64,000 bases of DNA from Methylophaga muralis (GTDB taxonomy: Bacteria; Pseudomonadota; Gammaproteobacteria; Nitrosococcales; Methylophagaceae). The notes below the pieces were generated by a model. It worked only from the letters and a program-made list of their open reading frames with translations. It was not told where the DNA came from and searched no databases. The DNA is taken from positions 1 through 64,000 of the forward strand of contig NZ_MCRI01000002.1 in NCBI RefSeq assembly GCF_001720165.1, given 5' to 3'. The stretch's first letter is position 1, and each line of letters starts with the position of its first letter. The position numbers were made by a program, and so were the translations under genes. Shown here piece after piece: positions 47,076-56,469 of this stretch.

Positions 47076-47491
47076 AATATCGGCACGTTATTTCAGCTGC
47101 TCTGGTTTCCTTGTTGCCGGTAACAGTAAATGCAGAAACCATGAGCTCTGCTCCGGTCACTGCCAGCACGTTATTACAAACCATATTTGGTTTAATCGTA
47201 GTGCTTGCGGTCATCCTATTTCTCGGCTGGATGTTAAAACGCAGTCAATTGTTTCACGCAACACATCATGGTCAGCTCAAAGTTCTGGGCGCCATTTCAT
47301 TAGGAGCCCGCGAAAAAGCGGTTTTGATACAAGTCGGTGAACAACAATTGTTACTCGGCGTAACGCCTCAGCAAATTAATACCTTGTATACCTTGCCTGA
47401 ACCGTTATCGGTACGGGAAATACCCACCAAAACCGGTGACTCTTTTGCTGATCGTCTCAAACAAATGATGCAGCAGCGAGGCAACTCATAA
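47072..47491 (+). CDS. fliO: Flagellar export assembly protein FliO
   Basis: Small membrane chaperone that helps FliP assemble, 139 residues. A signal-like start (about 1-20) precedes one membrane helix (about 31-51, [19 protein letters not shown]) and the cytoplasmic FliO domain with [29 protein letters not shown] (key parts SLGAREK and [11 protein letters not shown]). It overlaps fliN by 4 bp and fliP by 1 bp. Poorly conserved overall, but position and domain are clear. Confidence 0.92.
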   Translation: MKYRHVISAALVSLLPVTVNAETMSSAPVTASTLLQTIFGLIVVLAVILFLGWMLKRSQLFHATHHGQLKVLGAISLGAREKAVLIQVGEQQLLLGVTPQQINTLYTLPEPLSVREIPTKTGDSFADRLKQMMQQRGNS

Positions 47492-48225
47492 TGCGTTTTG
47501 GATTGTTGCTGATCTGTATGCTGCTGCCAGGGCTGGCATTAGCAGAACCAGGGATTCCGGCTTTGACCTTGTCTACCGGCGAAGATGGCTCTCAAAGTTA
47601 TTCGTTAACCCTGCAAATCCTCGCTTTGATGACCGTGCTGACACTTTTGCCAGCCGCGCTGTTAATGATGACGTCTTTTACCCGAATCATTATTGTGCTG
47701 GCGATTCTACGTCAGGCCATGGGTGTGCAATCAACACCTTCTAATCAAATCATGATCGGTCTGGCTTTATTTTTAACTTTTTTTATCATGTCGCCGGTCT
47801 TCACTAATGCCTACGAAACCGGTGTAAAACCCTACTTGGATGGTGATATTGAAGCCACCCAAGCGATAGAACAGGTCAGTCTGCCATTTCGTGAATTCAT
47901 GCTGGCACAAACCCGTGAGAGTGATATTGAATTATTTGCCGAAATTGGTGGCTATGCAGCTATTGAGAGTCCTGAAGATGTGCCGTTTAGCTTATTGCTA
48001 CCGGCGTTTGTAACCAGCGAGTTGAAAACTGCTTTTCAGATTGGTTTTCTGATTTTCGTCCCCTTTTTGATCATCGATTTGGTGGTTGCGTCAGTACTGA
48101 TGGCAATGGGCATGATGATGTTATCGCCAATGCTGATTTCCCTACCGTTTAAACTCATGTTATTTGTCTTGATCGATGGTTGGGCGTTATTAATGGGAAC
48201 GCTGGCTTCCAGCTTTTATATCTAG
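47491..48225 (+). CDS. fliP: Flagellar export gate protein FliP
   Basis: Core subunit of the FliPQR export gate, 244 residues. It has a signal peptide (about 1-19), then helices and the motif [20 protein letters not shown] (key part [12 protein letters not shown]). The conserved segments [32 protein letters not shown] and [21 protein letters not shown] all fit the family. It is followed by fliQ 2 bp after its stop. Confidence 0.96.
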   Translation: MRFGLLLICMLLPGLALAEPGIPALTLSTGEDGSQSYSLTLQILALMTVLTLLPAALLMMTSFTRIIIVLAILRQAMGVQSTPSNQIMIGLALFLTFFIMSPVFTNAYETGVKPYLDGDIEATQAIEQVSLPFREFMLAQTRESDIELFAEIGGYAAIESPEDVPFSLLLPAFVTSELKTAFQIGFLIFVPFLIIDLVVASVLMAMGMMMLSPMLISLPFKLMLFVLIDGWALLMGTLASSFYI

Positions 48226-48227
48226 CC

Positions 48228-48497
48228 ATGACGCCTGAAACCGTTTTAACCGTGATGCAACAAACGTTGGAAGTGATTACCTTGCTTATCATCGTTATAT
48301 TAATACCGGCATTAACAGTAGGCTTAATGGTAAGTATGTTTCAGGCCGCGACATCGATAAACGAACAAACCTTAAGCTTTATTCCTAAATTACTGGTAAC
48401 TATTCTTGTCTTAATGGTTGCTGGGCCTTGGATGCTGAGTTTGGTGACCAACTACACCATCCGTCTTTTTGAAAATATTCCCTATCTGCTAGGTTAA
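48228..48497 (+). CDS. fliQ: Flagellar export gate protein FliQ
   Basis: Export gate subunit with two membrane helices, 89 residues, the canonical length. It begins MTPETVLTVMQQTLEV and contains GLMVSMFQAATSINEQTLSFIPKL (key part FQAATSINEQTL). An upstream in-frame start at 48180 would overlap fliP and is not conserved. It lies 2 bp after the fliP stop and 2 bp before fliR. Confidence 0.95.
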   Translation: MTPETVLTVMQQTLEVITLLIIVILIPALTVGLMVSMFQAATSINEQTLSFIPKLLVTILVLMVAGPWMLSLVTNYTIRLFENIPYLLG

Positions 48498-48499
48498 CG

Positions 48500-49282
48500 A
48501 TGAACCTGTCGATCGCAGAAATCAGTGCGATACTTGGTGTATATCTACTACCCTTGTTTCGTATTGGCGGCATGGTGATGGTTGCCCCTATTTTCAGCAG
48601 TAACTTTATCAATGTCCGCACCAGGCTGATTATTGCTGTGGCCATCACCTTAGTTGTGGTTCCAACTATCAACACCCCGATACCAGTGGTCTCACCTTTA
48701 AGTGCTCAAGGCATCTTACTAATTGCCCAGGAAGTGATGATTGGCATCTGTATGGGGTTTATGTTGCAACTGTTAATCAATGCTTTCATTGTCGCAGGGC
48801 AAATTATTGCTATGCAGATGGGGCTTGGTTTTGCTTCCATGGTTGATCCGCAAAATGGCACCACCGTTCCGGTTATCAGTCAGTTTTATATGATTTTCAT
48901 CACCTTGATGTTTCTCAGTATCAATGGGCATCTCGTGCTGATTCAGGTCATGGCGGAGAGTTTTATTAGCTTACCCGTTGGCGCAGGGGGCATTGCTGTT
49001 GAGAGCTTTCGGGATATCGCCAGCCTGGCCAGCTGGATGTACGCTGCAGGTGTCATAATTGCTTTACCGGCAATTGGCTCGTTGATGATGGTGAATCTGG
49101 CTTTCGGTATTTTATCCCGTGCGGCGCCACAAATCAGTCCATTTTCCATCGGTTTTCCGTTAACCATCGGCTTGGGTTTTGTGATTATTTATATCACCTT
49201 GCCTGCAGTCGGTAATCATCTGGTCAATTTTGCTGATCAGATGCTGCAAATGATTCGTCTGTTGGTGATCAACAATGGCTGA
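48500..49282 (+). CDS. fliR: Flagellar export gate protein FliR
   Basis: Export gate subunit with about six membrane helices, 260 residues. The family segments RIGGMVMVAPIFSS, AQEVMIGICMGFMLQL, GLGFASMVDPQNGTTVPV and GILSRAAPQISPFSIGFPLTI (key part LSRAAPQISPF) are present. Its stop overlaps the flhB start by 8 bp, a common arrangement. Confidence 0.95.
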   Translation: MNLSIAEISAILGVYLLPLFRIGGMVMVAPIFSSNFINVRTRLIIAVAITLVVVPTINTPIPVVSPLSAQGILLIAQEVMIGICMGFMLQLLINAFIVAGQIIAMQMGLGFASMVDPQNGTTVPVISQFYMIFITLMFLSINGHLVLIQVMAESFISLPVGAGGIAVESFRDIASLASWMYAAGVIIALPAIGSLMMVNLAFGILSRAAPQISPFSIGFPLTIGLGFVIIYITLPAVGNHLVNFADQMLQMIRLLVINNG

Positions 49283-50413
49283 ACAAGATAGCGGTCAAGA
49301 ACGTAACGAAGCCCCCTCGGGCAAACGACTTCAGGATGCTCGTGAAAAAGGTCAGGTTCCCCGCTCACAGGAATTAAGTACAGTTGTGGTGTTAGTTGCC
49401 AGTGCGGTGGCAATGTTGTTTGTCGGTGGCAATTTAATCAGCAGTCTCGGCGAAGTGATGACGCAATCATTCTCGCTTAATCGCAAGCTGATCATGGACC
49501 CTCACATGATGGCCCAACAACTTATCCTTGCTTTAAAAATCATGGCCTGGGATGTCGGCAGTTTTCTTGCCATTACCCTGATAGCAGCTCTTTCCGCCCC
49601 GGCATTGATTGGTGGCTGGAATTTTTCCACACAGGCTATTGGCGTCAAACTTGAGAAGATGAGCCTCTTCGCGGCATTAAGCGGATGTTCGGGCCCCAAG
49701 GTCTGGTTGAATTGAGCAAAGCCCTCGGTAAGTTTCTTCTGGTTGGCAGTATCGGCACGCTGATTTTGTGGAATCTGCGTGACCGATTATTGACACTGGG
49801 TCGCCAGGAAGTTCACTCAGCGATGACCGAGTTAGGTTATATCGTGTTGTGGGGATTTTTAGCCATTTGTGCCAGCCTGATTTTGATTGCATTGATTGAT
49901 GTTCCATTCCAGAAATGGAATCACACTAAACAACTTCGTATGACGAAACAGGAACTTAAGGACGAAAATAAAGAAACCGAAGGTAGTCCTGAAGTGAAAG
50001 GACGGATCCGCAGAATGCAGATCCAGTTATCGCAACAGCGCATGATGCAGGATGTTCCGCAAGCCGACGTTATCATTACTAACCCCACACACTATGCCGT
50101 GGCGCTGCGTTATGACCAATCAAAATCCGGCGCGCCTGTTGTGCTGGCCAAAGGAACTGATCTGATTGCTCAACAAATCAGAATGGTCGGTGATAACCAC
50201 GAAGTCCCCATTATATCTGCTCCTCCGCTGACTCGAGCCGTCTATTACAGCACGGAAATCGGTCAGGAAATTCCATCTGGTCTATATATTGCAGTAGCCC
50301 AGATATTGGCGTTTGTCTTCCAATTGAGACGTTACAAAAACACTGGCGGTAATAAGCCAAATCTCAATACTGAAGACCTGCCGATACCTGATGAATTTAA
50401 ACGAGATGAGTAG
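49275..50413 (+). CDS. flhB: Flagellar export switch protein FlhB (frameshifted)
   Basis: Substrate-specificity switch of the flagellar export apparatus. The first frame (49275-49715) gives the N-terminal membrane part (SGKRLQDAREKGQVPRSQE) and the second (from about 49685) the rest through the autocleavage motif NPTH (ITNPTHYAVALRY). Adding one C at the CC of 49664-49665 makes the junction read KMSPLRGIKRMFGPQGL, the expected family sequence, and restores 379 residues. Four membrane segments are seen in total. A sequencing error is likely since the rest of the operon is intact. flhA begins 3 bp later. Confidence 0.9.
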
Positions 50414-50416
50414 TCA

Positions 50417-52494
50417 ATGGAGAATACAAGCCTGACAAGCCGTTTAGGCGTAGCGCTAAACGGTAATGTCGCGACACCAATGTTTCTGGTGGCCTTGCTG
50501 GCCATGGTGGTCATTCCCCTACCGGCATTTATGCTGGATATGTTATTCAGTTTCAATATTGCATTATCACTGACCATCGTGCTGGCCAGTGTCTATGTCA
50601 GAAAACCTCTACAGTTCGCTGCATTCCCAACCATTCTGTTATTGGCAACCCTTTTAAGACTTGCTCTGAACGTAGCTTCCACCCGTATTGTTTTGTTGGA
50701 AGGTCATACCGGAACAGCTGCTGCAGGCGATGTTATTGAAGCGTTTGGCTCCTTTGTTATTGGTGGTAATTACGCTGTCGGTCTGGTGGTGTTTGCAATC
50801 CTAGTCATCATCAACTTTGTGGTAGTCACCAAAGGTGCTACCCGTATCGCTGAAGTTAGCGCTCGTTTTACCCTTGATTCGATGCCCGGTAAACAAATGG
50901 CGATTGATGCTGACTTGAATGCCGGATTGATTGATCAGGATGAAGCGCGTCGCCGTCGTGAAGAGATCATGCAGGAATCGGATTTTTACGGCTCAATGGA
51001 TGGTGCCAGTAAATTTGTCCGTGGTGATGCGATTGCCGGGATATTGATCTTATTTATCAACATCATCGGTGGTTTTATTATCGGCGTGATGCAACATGGT
51101 TTGACTTTTTCCGAAGCAGCTCATAACTACACATTGCTCACCATTGGTGATGGCCTGGTCGCACAAATTCCTTCGTTGTTATTGGCTGCAGCTGCCGGTT
51201 TATTGGTTACCCGCTCAACCGCAGATCAAGACATTGGTGAGCAGATCTTCTCTCAGCTGCTAAAAGAGCCAAAAACACTGGCGATTACTTCCGGCATTAT
51301 CGGTGGTATGGGCCTCATCCCTGGTATGCCGAATGTGCCGTTTTTGCTACTGGCGGGTGCCGGTGCTGGCAGTGCCTGGTTGATTGCTCAGCGTCAAAAA
51401 GCCGCCACGCTGGCGGCAGCCCCTCCCCCACAACAGGAATCCAGTCGAGAACAACGTGAACTCAGTTGGGATGATTTAAGCCCGGTTGATCCGATTGGTC
51501 TTGAAGTCGGTTATCGACTGATTCCTCTGGTCGATAAAAACCAGGGCGGGCAATTGATGAATCGCATCAAAGGCATCCGCAAAAAAATCTCACAGGAAAT
51601 GGGTTTTTTAATTCCACCAGTACATATTCGCGATAACTTAGATTTATCGCCTACAGCCTATCAAGTCACGTTATTTGGTGTGACATTTGGTGAGGCAGAA
51701 GTTTATCCGGATCGGATGCTGGCTATTAATCCTGGTCAGGTGTTTGCTCAGTTGGAAGGTATTCGCACCAAAGATCCTGCGTTTGGTCTGGATGCCATCT
51801 GGATTGAGCCTAGCCAAAGAGAACATGCTCAGGCTCAAGGTTACACCGTGGTAGATGTCGACACAGTGATAGCAACGCATTTAAGCAAAATTTGCAGAAT
51901 CATGCACATGATTTACTAGGCCGCGAAGAGGTACAGCACCTGCTGGATAATCTCGCCAAAATCGCGCCAAAACTGGTGGAAGGTCTGGTGCCAGACACCG
52001 TGCCTCTTGGCACCGTTCAAAAAGTGTTGCAAAACCTGTTACAGGAAAATATTCCAATCCGTGATATCCGCACTATCAGCGAAGCAATTGCTGAGCAAGC
52101 AGCGCGCAATCCGGACCCCGAAGCGATTACCGCCGCGACCCGCATGGCATTGGCACATTCTATTGTCCAGCACATCAACGGCACCCAACCCGATTTGCCA
52201 ATCATCACTTTAGATCCAGAGCTGGAACAGATATTGCTAAAAACATTACAAGCTTCTGGAGAAGGTGGCGCAAGTTTGGAACCGGGACTCGCAGAAAATA
52301 TGCATAAAAACTTACAAGACGTCGCACAAAGACAGGAAATGTCCGGTGAAGCTGCCATTTTAGTGGTTCAGGCAGGCTTACGAGGCTGGATTTCCCGCTT
52401 TATTCGACATGCGATACCTGGACTACATGTTTTGTCCTACAACGAGATTCCAGATGATAAACAAATACGCATTGTGGCAAATGTGGGTCGATAA
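50417..52494 (+). CDS. flhA: Flagellar export protein FlhA (frameshifted)
   Basis: Nonameric export channel that docks chaperone-substrate complexes, about 692 residues when joined. The first frame holds the membrane part with the FHIPEP-type motif RLALNVASTRIVLLEG and VVTKGATRIAEVSARFTLDSMPGKQMAID (key part FTLDSMPGKQMAID), plus the start of the cytoplasmic domain. The second (51892-52494) supplies the C-terminal subdomains to VANVGR. One more T at 51891-51893 makes ATHLSKILQNHAHDLLGREE, the expected reading. The only defect is that single base. It follows flhB by 3 bp and leads into flhF. Confidence 0.92.
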
Positions 52495-52509
52495 CAAGAA
52501 GGTGATGTG

Positions 52510-53706
52510 ATGAAAATTAAACGTTTCCAGGCGGCAGATGTACGTCAGGCAATCCGCGAAGTACGTGAAGTACTTGGTCCGGATGCCGTTATCCTCTCTA
52601 ATACCCGCGTTGATGGCGGCGTGGAGATTGTGGCTGCAACAGATTATGACGAGACGCAGTTTCGTCGTCAGGCCACAGTGACTCGTCAGGTTGTCGACGA
52701 ACCGAAAATTGAAATAGACCCGGTCCAACCGGCTGCACCTGCTTATGTCACACCACAACAGAATATATGGTCACAGGAACCAACGCTGGTACAGATGCGT
52801 AAGGAAATTGCCAGCCTGCGGGATATGCTGCAAAACCAGTTATCCGATTTGACCTGGAAAGACATGGCCAGACAAAGTCCAACGCAAATGCAGGTATTGC
52901 AACGGCATATGCGGATGGGAACCGATGTCGAACTCGCCAAGCAACTGGTTCAGGCCAGTCAGGGAATTGATGATTTGGAAACCGCATGGCGTCAATCACT
53001 TGGTAAATTGGCGGCGCAGATTCCGTTGTCCGATCAGGACATCATTGAAAAAGGCGGCATTATGGCGCTGGTCGGTCCGACCGGAGTTGGCAAAACCACG
53101 ACCATTGCCAAACTGGCAGCGCGTTGTGCATTGAAACATGGCGCACGCCAGGTCGGCTTAATCACCACTGATTGTTATCGTATCGGTGGACAAGAACAGT
53201 TACGTAGTTATGCCCGTATTCTGGGCGTGACGTTACGCGTAGCACGAAATCATCAAGAACTCGGCGAAGCGCTTAACGATATGCTTGATCGGCGCTTTAT
53301 CCTGATCGATACTGCAGGTATGAATCCACGTGATATTCAGTTAACCCAAAAAATCGCCATGTTAATGCAGCATTCGCCGCGCATCCGTCATTTCCTGACG
53401 ATCTCTGCAACCACCCAAAACCCTGCTCTGAGTGATATCATTAAAGCGTTTTCGCACCTTAATTTAAGCGGCTGCATACTCACTAAAACTGATGAAAGCA
53501 GCAGCCTTGGTGGTGCGGTATCTGCAATTATTCGCCATCAACTGCCTCTGGCTTATGTCTGTGATGGTCAACAAGTGCCTGAAGATCTCGGTCTGGCACG
53601 ACCTAACAGCTTAGTCAATCAAGCCAGCGAGTTGATGCAATCTGAACAACAAGCACTGGATCCTCAAACCGTATCCAGTTATGGAGGTTTTGCCGCTTAT
53701 GGCTGA
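52510..53706 (+). CDS. flhF: Flagellar placement GTPase FlhF
   Basis: SRP-type GTPase that marks the pole for flagellar assembly, 398 residues from the ATG at 52510 (GAAGG upstream; a GTG one codon earlier is possible). The basic N-terminal domain (to about 60) and a linker precede the NG domain with P-loop GPTGVGKT (about 189-196), DTAGMNPRD and the TKTDE guanine-specificity motif. Together with FleN, which follows, it indicates polar flagella of controlled number. Confidence 0.94.
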   Translation: MKIKRFQAADVRQAIREVREVLGPDAVILSNTRVDGGVEIVAATDYDETQFRRQATVTRQVVDEPKIEIDPVQPAAPAYVTPQQNIWSQEPTLVQMRKEIASLRDMLQNQLSDLTWKDMARQSPTQMQVLQRHMRMGTDVELAKQLVQASQGIDDLETAWRQSLGKLAAQIPLSDQDIIEKGGIMALVGPTGVGKTTTIAKLAARCALKHGARQVGLITTDCYRIGGQEQLRSYARILGVTLRVARNHQELGEALNDMLDRRFILIDTAGMNPRDIQLTQKIAMLMQHSPRIRHFLTISATTQNPALSDIIKAFSHLNLSGCILTKTDESSSLGGAVSAIIRHQLPLAYVCDGQQVPEDLGLARPNSLVNQASELMQSEQQALDPQTVSSYGGFAAYG

Positions 53707-54571
53707 CGCACCCCAAGATCAGGCAAGTGGTCTGCGAAAAATGACTCATGTGCCAAAACCCGTGAAAGTAATCGCGATTGCCAGTGGTAAAGGTGGCGTG
53801 GGTAAAACCAATGTGACCGTTAATATAGGCGTTGCTTTGGCAACACAGGGAAAAAAAGTTGTGTTGCTGGATGCTGATCTGGGTCTGGCTAACATTGATG
53901 TGATGCTGGGTCTGCACCCGCAATTCAACCTGCTGCATGTGCTTGAGGGTGATAAAAGCCTGAAAGATATTATGGTTGACGGCCCTTCCGGTTTACAGAT
54001 TATTCCTGCCGCTTCTGGCGTTAAAAAAATGGCTGAACTCAGCCCGGTTGAACATGCCGGCATGATTCAGGCATTCAGTGAACTGGATGATCATATTGAT
54101 ATTCTATTGATCGACAGTGCTGCAGGCATTGCCGACAGCGTCGTCAGTTTTACCAAAGCCGCCCAGGAAGTGATCGTTGTGGTTTGTGATGAACCCGCCT
54201 CCATCACCGATGCCTATGCACTTATCAAACTATTGAGTCGCGAACATGGTGTCGAACGTTTTCATATTATTGCCAATATGGGACGCAGTATTCAGGAAGG
54301 TCGTGAATTGTTCGATAAAATATCACTTGTTTGTGACCGTTTTCTGGATGTGACCTTAAACTTTATGGGTATTGTGCCGTTTGATGAAGATCTCCGTCGG
54401 GCAGTCAAAAAGCAACGTGCTGTGGTTGAGTTTTTACCCCGCAGTAAATCTGCAATTGCCTTTCAGCATCTGGCCAAAAAAATTGATTATTGGCCTGTCG
54501 CCAAACAGCCTAGGGGGAATATGGAGTTTTTTGTAGAGCGTCTTATACAGGCTAGCTTGGAAGCCGGTTAG
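53699..54571 (+). CDS. fleN: Flagellar number regulator FleN/FlhG
   Basis: MinD-type ATPase that limits flagellar number and antagonises FlhF. From the ATG at 53699 (GGAGG upstream) it has 290 residues; a start 18 bp earlier lies inside flhF with no site of its own. The deviant Walker A GKGGVGKTN lies near 30, the DADLGLANIDVMLG segment and the LIDSAAGIADSVVSF switch follow. It overlaps flhF by 8 bp and precedes fliA by 1 bp. In Pseudomonas and Vibrio the homologue restrains the sigma-54 activator FleQ/FlrA; that gene is not in the window. Confidence 0.93.
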   Translation: MADAPQDQASGLRKMTHVPKPVKVIAIASGKGGVGKTNVTVNIGVALATQGKKVVLLDADLGLANIDVMLGLHPQFNLLHVLEGDKSLKDIMVDGPSGLQIIPAASGVKKMAELSPVEHAGMIQAFSELDDHIDILLIDSAAGIADSVVSFTKAAQEVIVVVCDEPASITDAYALIKLLSREHGVERFHIIANMGRSIQEGRELFDKISLVCDRFLDVTLNFMGIVPFDEDLRRAVKKQRAVVEFLPRSKSAIAFQHLAKKIDYWPVAKQPRGNMEFFVERLIQASLEAG

Positions 54572-54572
54572 G

Positions 54573-55301
54573 ATGATTGGTGTAAGCATGTATCCCAACC
54601 ATGTATCAGAGCTCACTCAGCATCAGCTCATTGAGCAGCATGGTGGTTTGGTAAAACGTATTGCTTATCACCTGGTGGCACGTTTGCCTCACACAGTAGA
54701 TGTAAATGATTTAATTCAGGCAGGCATGATTGGTTTACTGGATGCTTCTCACCAATATAAAGCCAGTCAGGGCGCCAGCTTTGAAACCTATGCGGGAATT
54801 CGCATTCGTGGCGCGATGCTCGACGAAATTCGTCGTAATGATTGGGCACCACGTTCGGTACATCGTAAAGCTCGTGAAATTGCAGAAGTTATGCATCAAC
54901 TGGAACAACAGCTTGGTCGATCGCCTCTTGATTTGGAAGTAGCCAATGCGATGGACATTACACTGGAAAGTTATCACCAGCAATTGCAGGATGCATCAGG
55001 ACATCAGGTGTTCAGCCTGGATGATATGACCGATAATCAGTTAACAGATGGTGATGCATTTGGTAGCGATGAAATTGGACCGGCTGAAATAGCCGAAAAT
55101 AGCAGTTTTGAAGAAGCTCTTGCCGAAGCGATTGATGCGCTGCCTGAACGTGAACGGTTATTGATGAGCCTGTACTATAATGAAGAATTGAATTTAAAAG
55201 AAATTGGTGAAGTACTCGGCGTCAGTGAGTCACGGGTCAGTCAAATCCACACGCAAACCGTGGTGAGATTGCGTAGTAAGCTTCGCGATTGGATGCAGTA
55301 A
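54573..55301 (+). CDS. fliA: RNA polymerase sigma-28 factor FliA
   Basis: Sigma factor for late flagellar and chemotaxis genes, 242 residues. Region 2 shows [35 protein letters not shown] (key parts [16 protein letters not shown] and [18 protein letters not shown]). Regions 3 and 4 follow, with [37 protein letters not shown] (key part [14 protein letters not shown]) as the helix-turn-helix. It starts just after fleN and is followed by cheY. No flgM is nearby. It is expected to activate distal flagellar promoters elsewhere in the genome. Confidence 0.96.
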   Translation: MIGVSMYPNHVSELTQHQLIEQHGGLVKRIAYHLVARLPHTVDVNDLIQAGMIGLLDASHQYKASQGASFETYAGIRIRGAMLDEIRRNDWAPRSVHRKAREIAEVMHQLEQQLGRSPLDLEVANAMDITLESYHQQLQDASGHQVFSLDDMTDNQLTDGDAFGSDEIGPAEIAENSSFEEALAEAIDALPERERLLMSLYYNEELNLKEIGEVLGVSESRVSQIHTQTVVRLRSKLRDWMQ

Positions 55302-55317
55302 TTTTGGGAGGTATACC

Positions 55318-55707
55318 TTGGATAAAAATATGAAAATCCTCATTGTGGATGACTTTTCTACAATGCGACGGATTATCAAAAATCTATTACGCGATCTTGG
55401 TTTCAATAACACCATTGAAGCCGATGATGGTTTAACCGCCCTGCCCATTTTAAATGCCGGTGGCATTGACTTTCTAGTGACCGATTGGAATATGCCAGGC
55501 ATGCAGGGAATCGATCTGCTTAAAACCGTGCGCGCCGATCCTAAATTATCGACTTTGCCGGTGCTAATGGTCACTGCCGAGACTAAGCGAGAACAAATTA
55601 TTGAAGCCGCTCAGGCTGGCGTCAATGGATATATTGTCAAACCATTTACTGCCGCTACATTAAAAGAAAAAATCGAAAAAATATTTGAACGTATTAACGC
55701 CCAATAA
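55318..55707 (+). CDS. cheY: Chemotaxis response regulator CheY
   Basis: Single-domain receiver of 129 residues that binds FliM when phosphorylated. The acidic pair VDD is near 10-12, the phospho-acceptor D56 is in VTDWNMPGM, the signalling residue is the T of VTAET, and the conserved lysine is in VKPF. The start is TTG at 55318 with GGGAGG six bases upstream; an ATG four codons on is possible. It follows fliA by 16 bp and precedes cheZ. Confidence 0.96.
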   Translation: MDKNMKILIVDDFSTMRRIIKNLLRDLGFNNTIEADDGLTALPILNAGGIDFLVTDWNMPGMQGIDLLKTVRADPKLSTLPVLMVTAETKREQIIEAAQAGVNGYIVKPFTAATLKEKIEKIFERINAQ

Positions 55708-55725
55708 CCCGTTGGAAAGGAATTT

Positions 55726-56457
55726 ATGGAAGCTCTGAATAAAACAGAACAACTTGAAGCCGCGCGGGCGCTGATTAATGCGATTGAACAGGATGACGAT
55801 GATCGTATTAAAACAGAACTAATGGCCTTAACCAATGCTCGTGAAAGTGCGTTATTTCAGCAAATTGGCAAACTGACTCGCGAACTTCATGAAGCATTGA
55901 ATAATTTCAAAGTTGATGCCCGACTAGTTGATTTGACTCACAATGATATGCCGGATACTCGGGATCGTCTGAACTACGTTATTCAAACTACCGAAGAAGC
56001 TGCACATAAAACACTGGGGTACATTGATAAAACCCTACCTTTGGCTAATGAATTGAAACAAACTGCCGCTAAGCTCAATGAAAGCTGGCAACGCTTTCGA
56101 AATCGGGAAATGTCAGCAACAGAATTCCGAGATTTGAGCCGGGAAATTGAAGCTTACTTACCTGTGGTGACTATGCATGCTGGAGAAATACACAATAACC
56201 TATCTGAAATGACCCTGGCACAGGGCTTTCAGGACTTAACTGGACAGGTTTTACGCCAGGTCATTGGACTGGTCGGAGAAGTTGAAACCAATCTGGTGAA
56301 GCTGGTTAAGGTGGCAGGACAACCTCAGCAAAGTGGAGAAACGAAGGCTGTTGATCCCTTAAAAGCAGAAGGACCGCAGATAAACGCTAAAAATAAACCG
56401 AATGTGGTCAACAATCAGGACGATGTGGATGATTTGTTATCCAGTCTTGGTTTTTAG
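55726..56457 (+). CDS. cheZ: CheY-P phosphatase CheZ
   Basis: Dephosphorylates CheY-P, 243 residues. It is a long helical hairpin with the catalytic-region LAQGFQDLTGQVLRQVI (Gln of QDLTGQ) and a C-terminal CheY-binding peptide DDVDDLLSSLGF preceded by an acidic linker. The gene has GGAAAGGA before its ATG at 55726. Its presence shows this is an enterobacterial/Pseudomonas-type array rather than one with CheC/CheX. Confidence 0.95.
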   Translation: MEALNKTEQLEAARALINAIEQDDDDRIKTELMALTNARESALFQQIGKLTRELHEALNNFKVDARLVDLTHNDMPDTRDRLNYVIQTTEEAAHKTLGYIDKTLPLANELKQTAAKLNESWQRFRNREMSATEFRDLSREIEAYLPVVTMHAGEIHNNLSEMTLAQGFQDLTGQVLRQVIGLVGEVETNLVKLVKVAGQPQQSGETKAVDPLKAEGPQINAKNKPNVVNNQDDVDDLLSSLGF

Positions 56458-56469
56458 AAGGACAGGAGC

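Noticed and set aside
49275-52494. Programmed frameshifting in flhB and flhA
   Set aside because: No slippery heptamer with a downstream structure was seen, and the same single-base loss pattern occurs in unrelated genes, so error is simpler.
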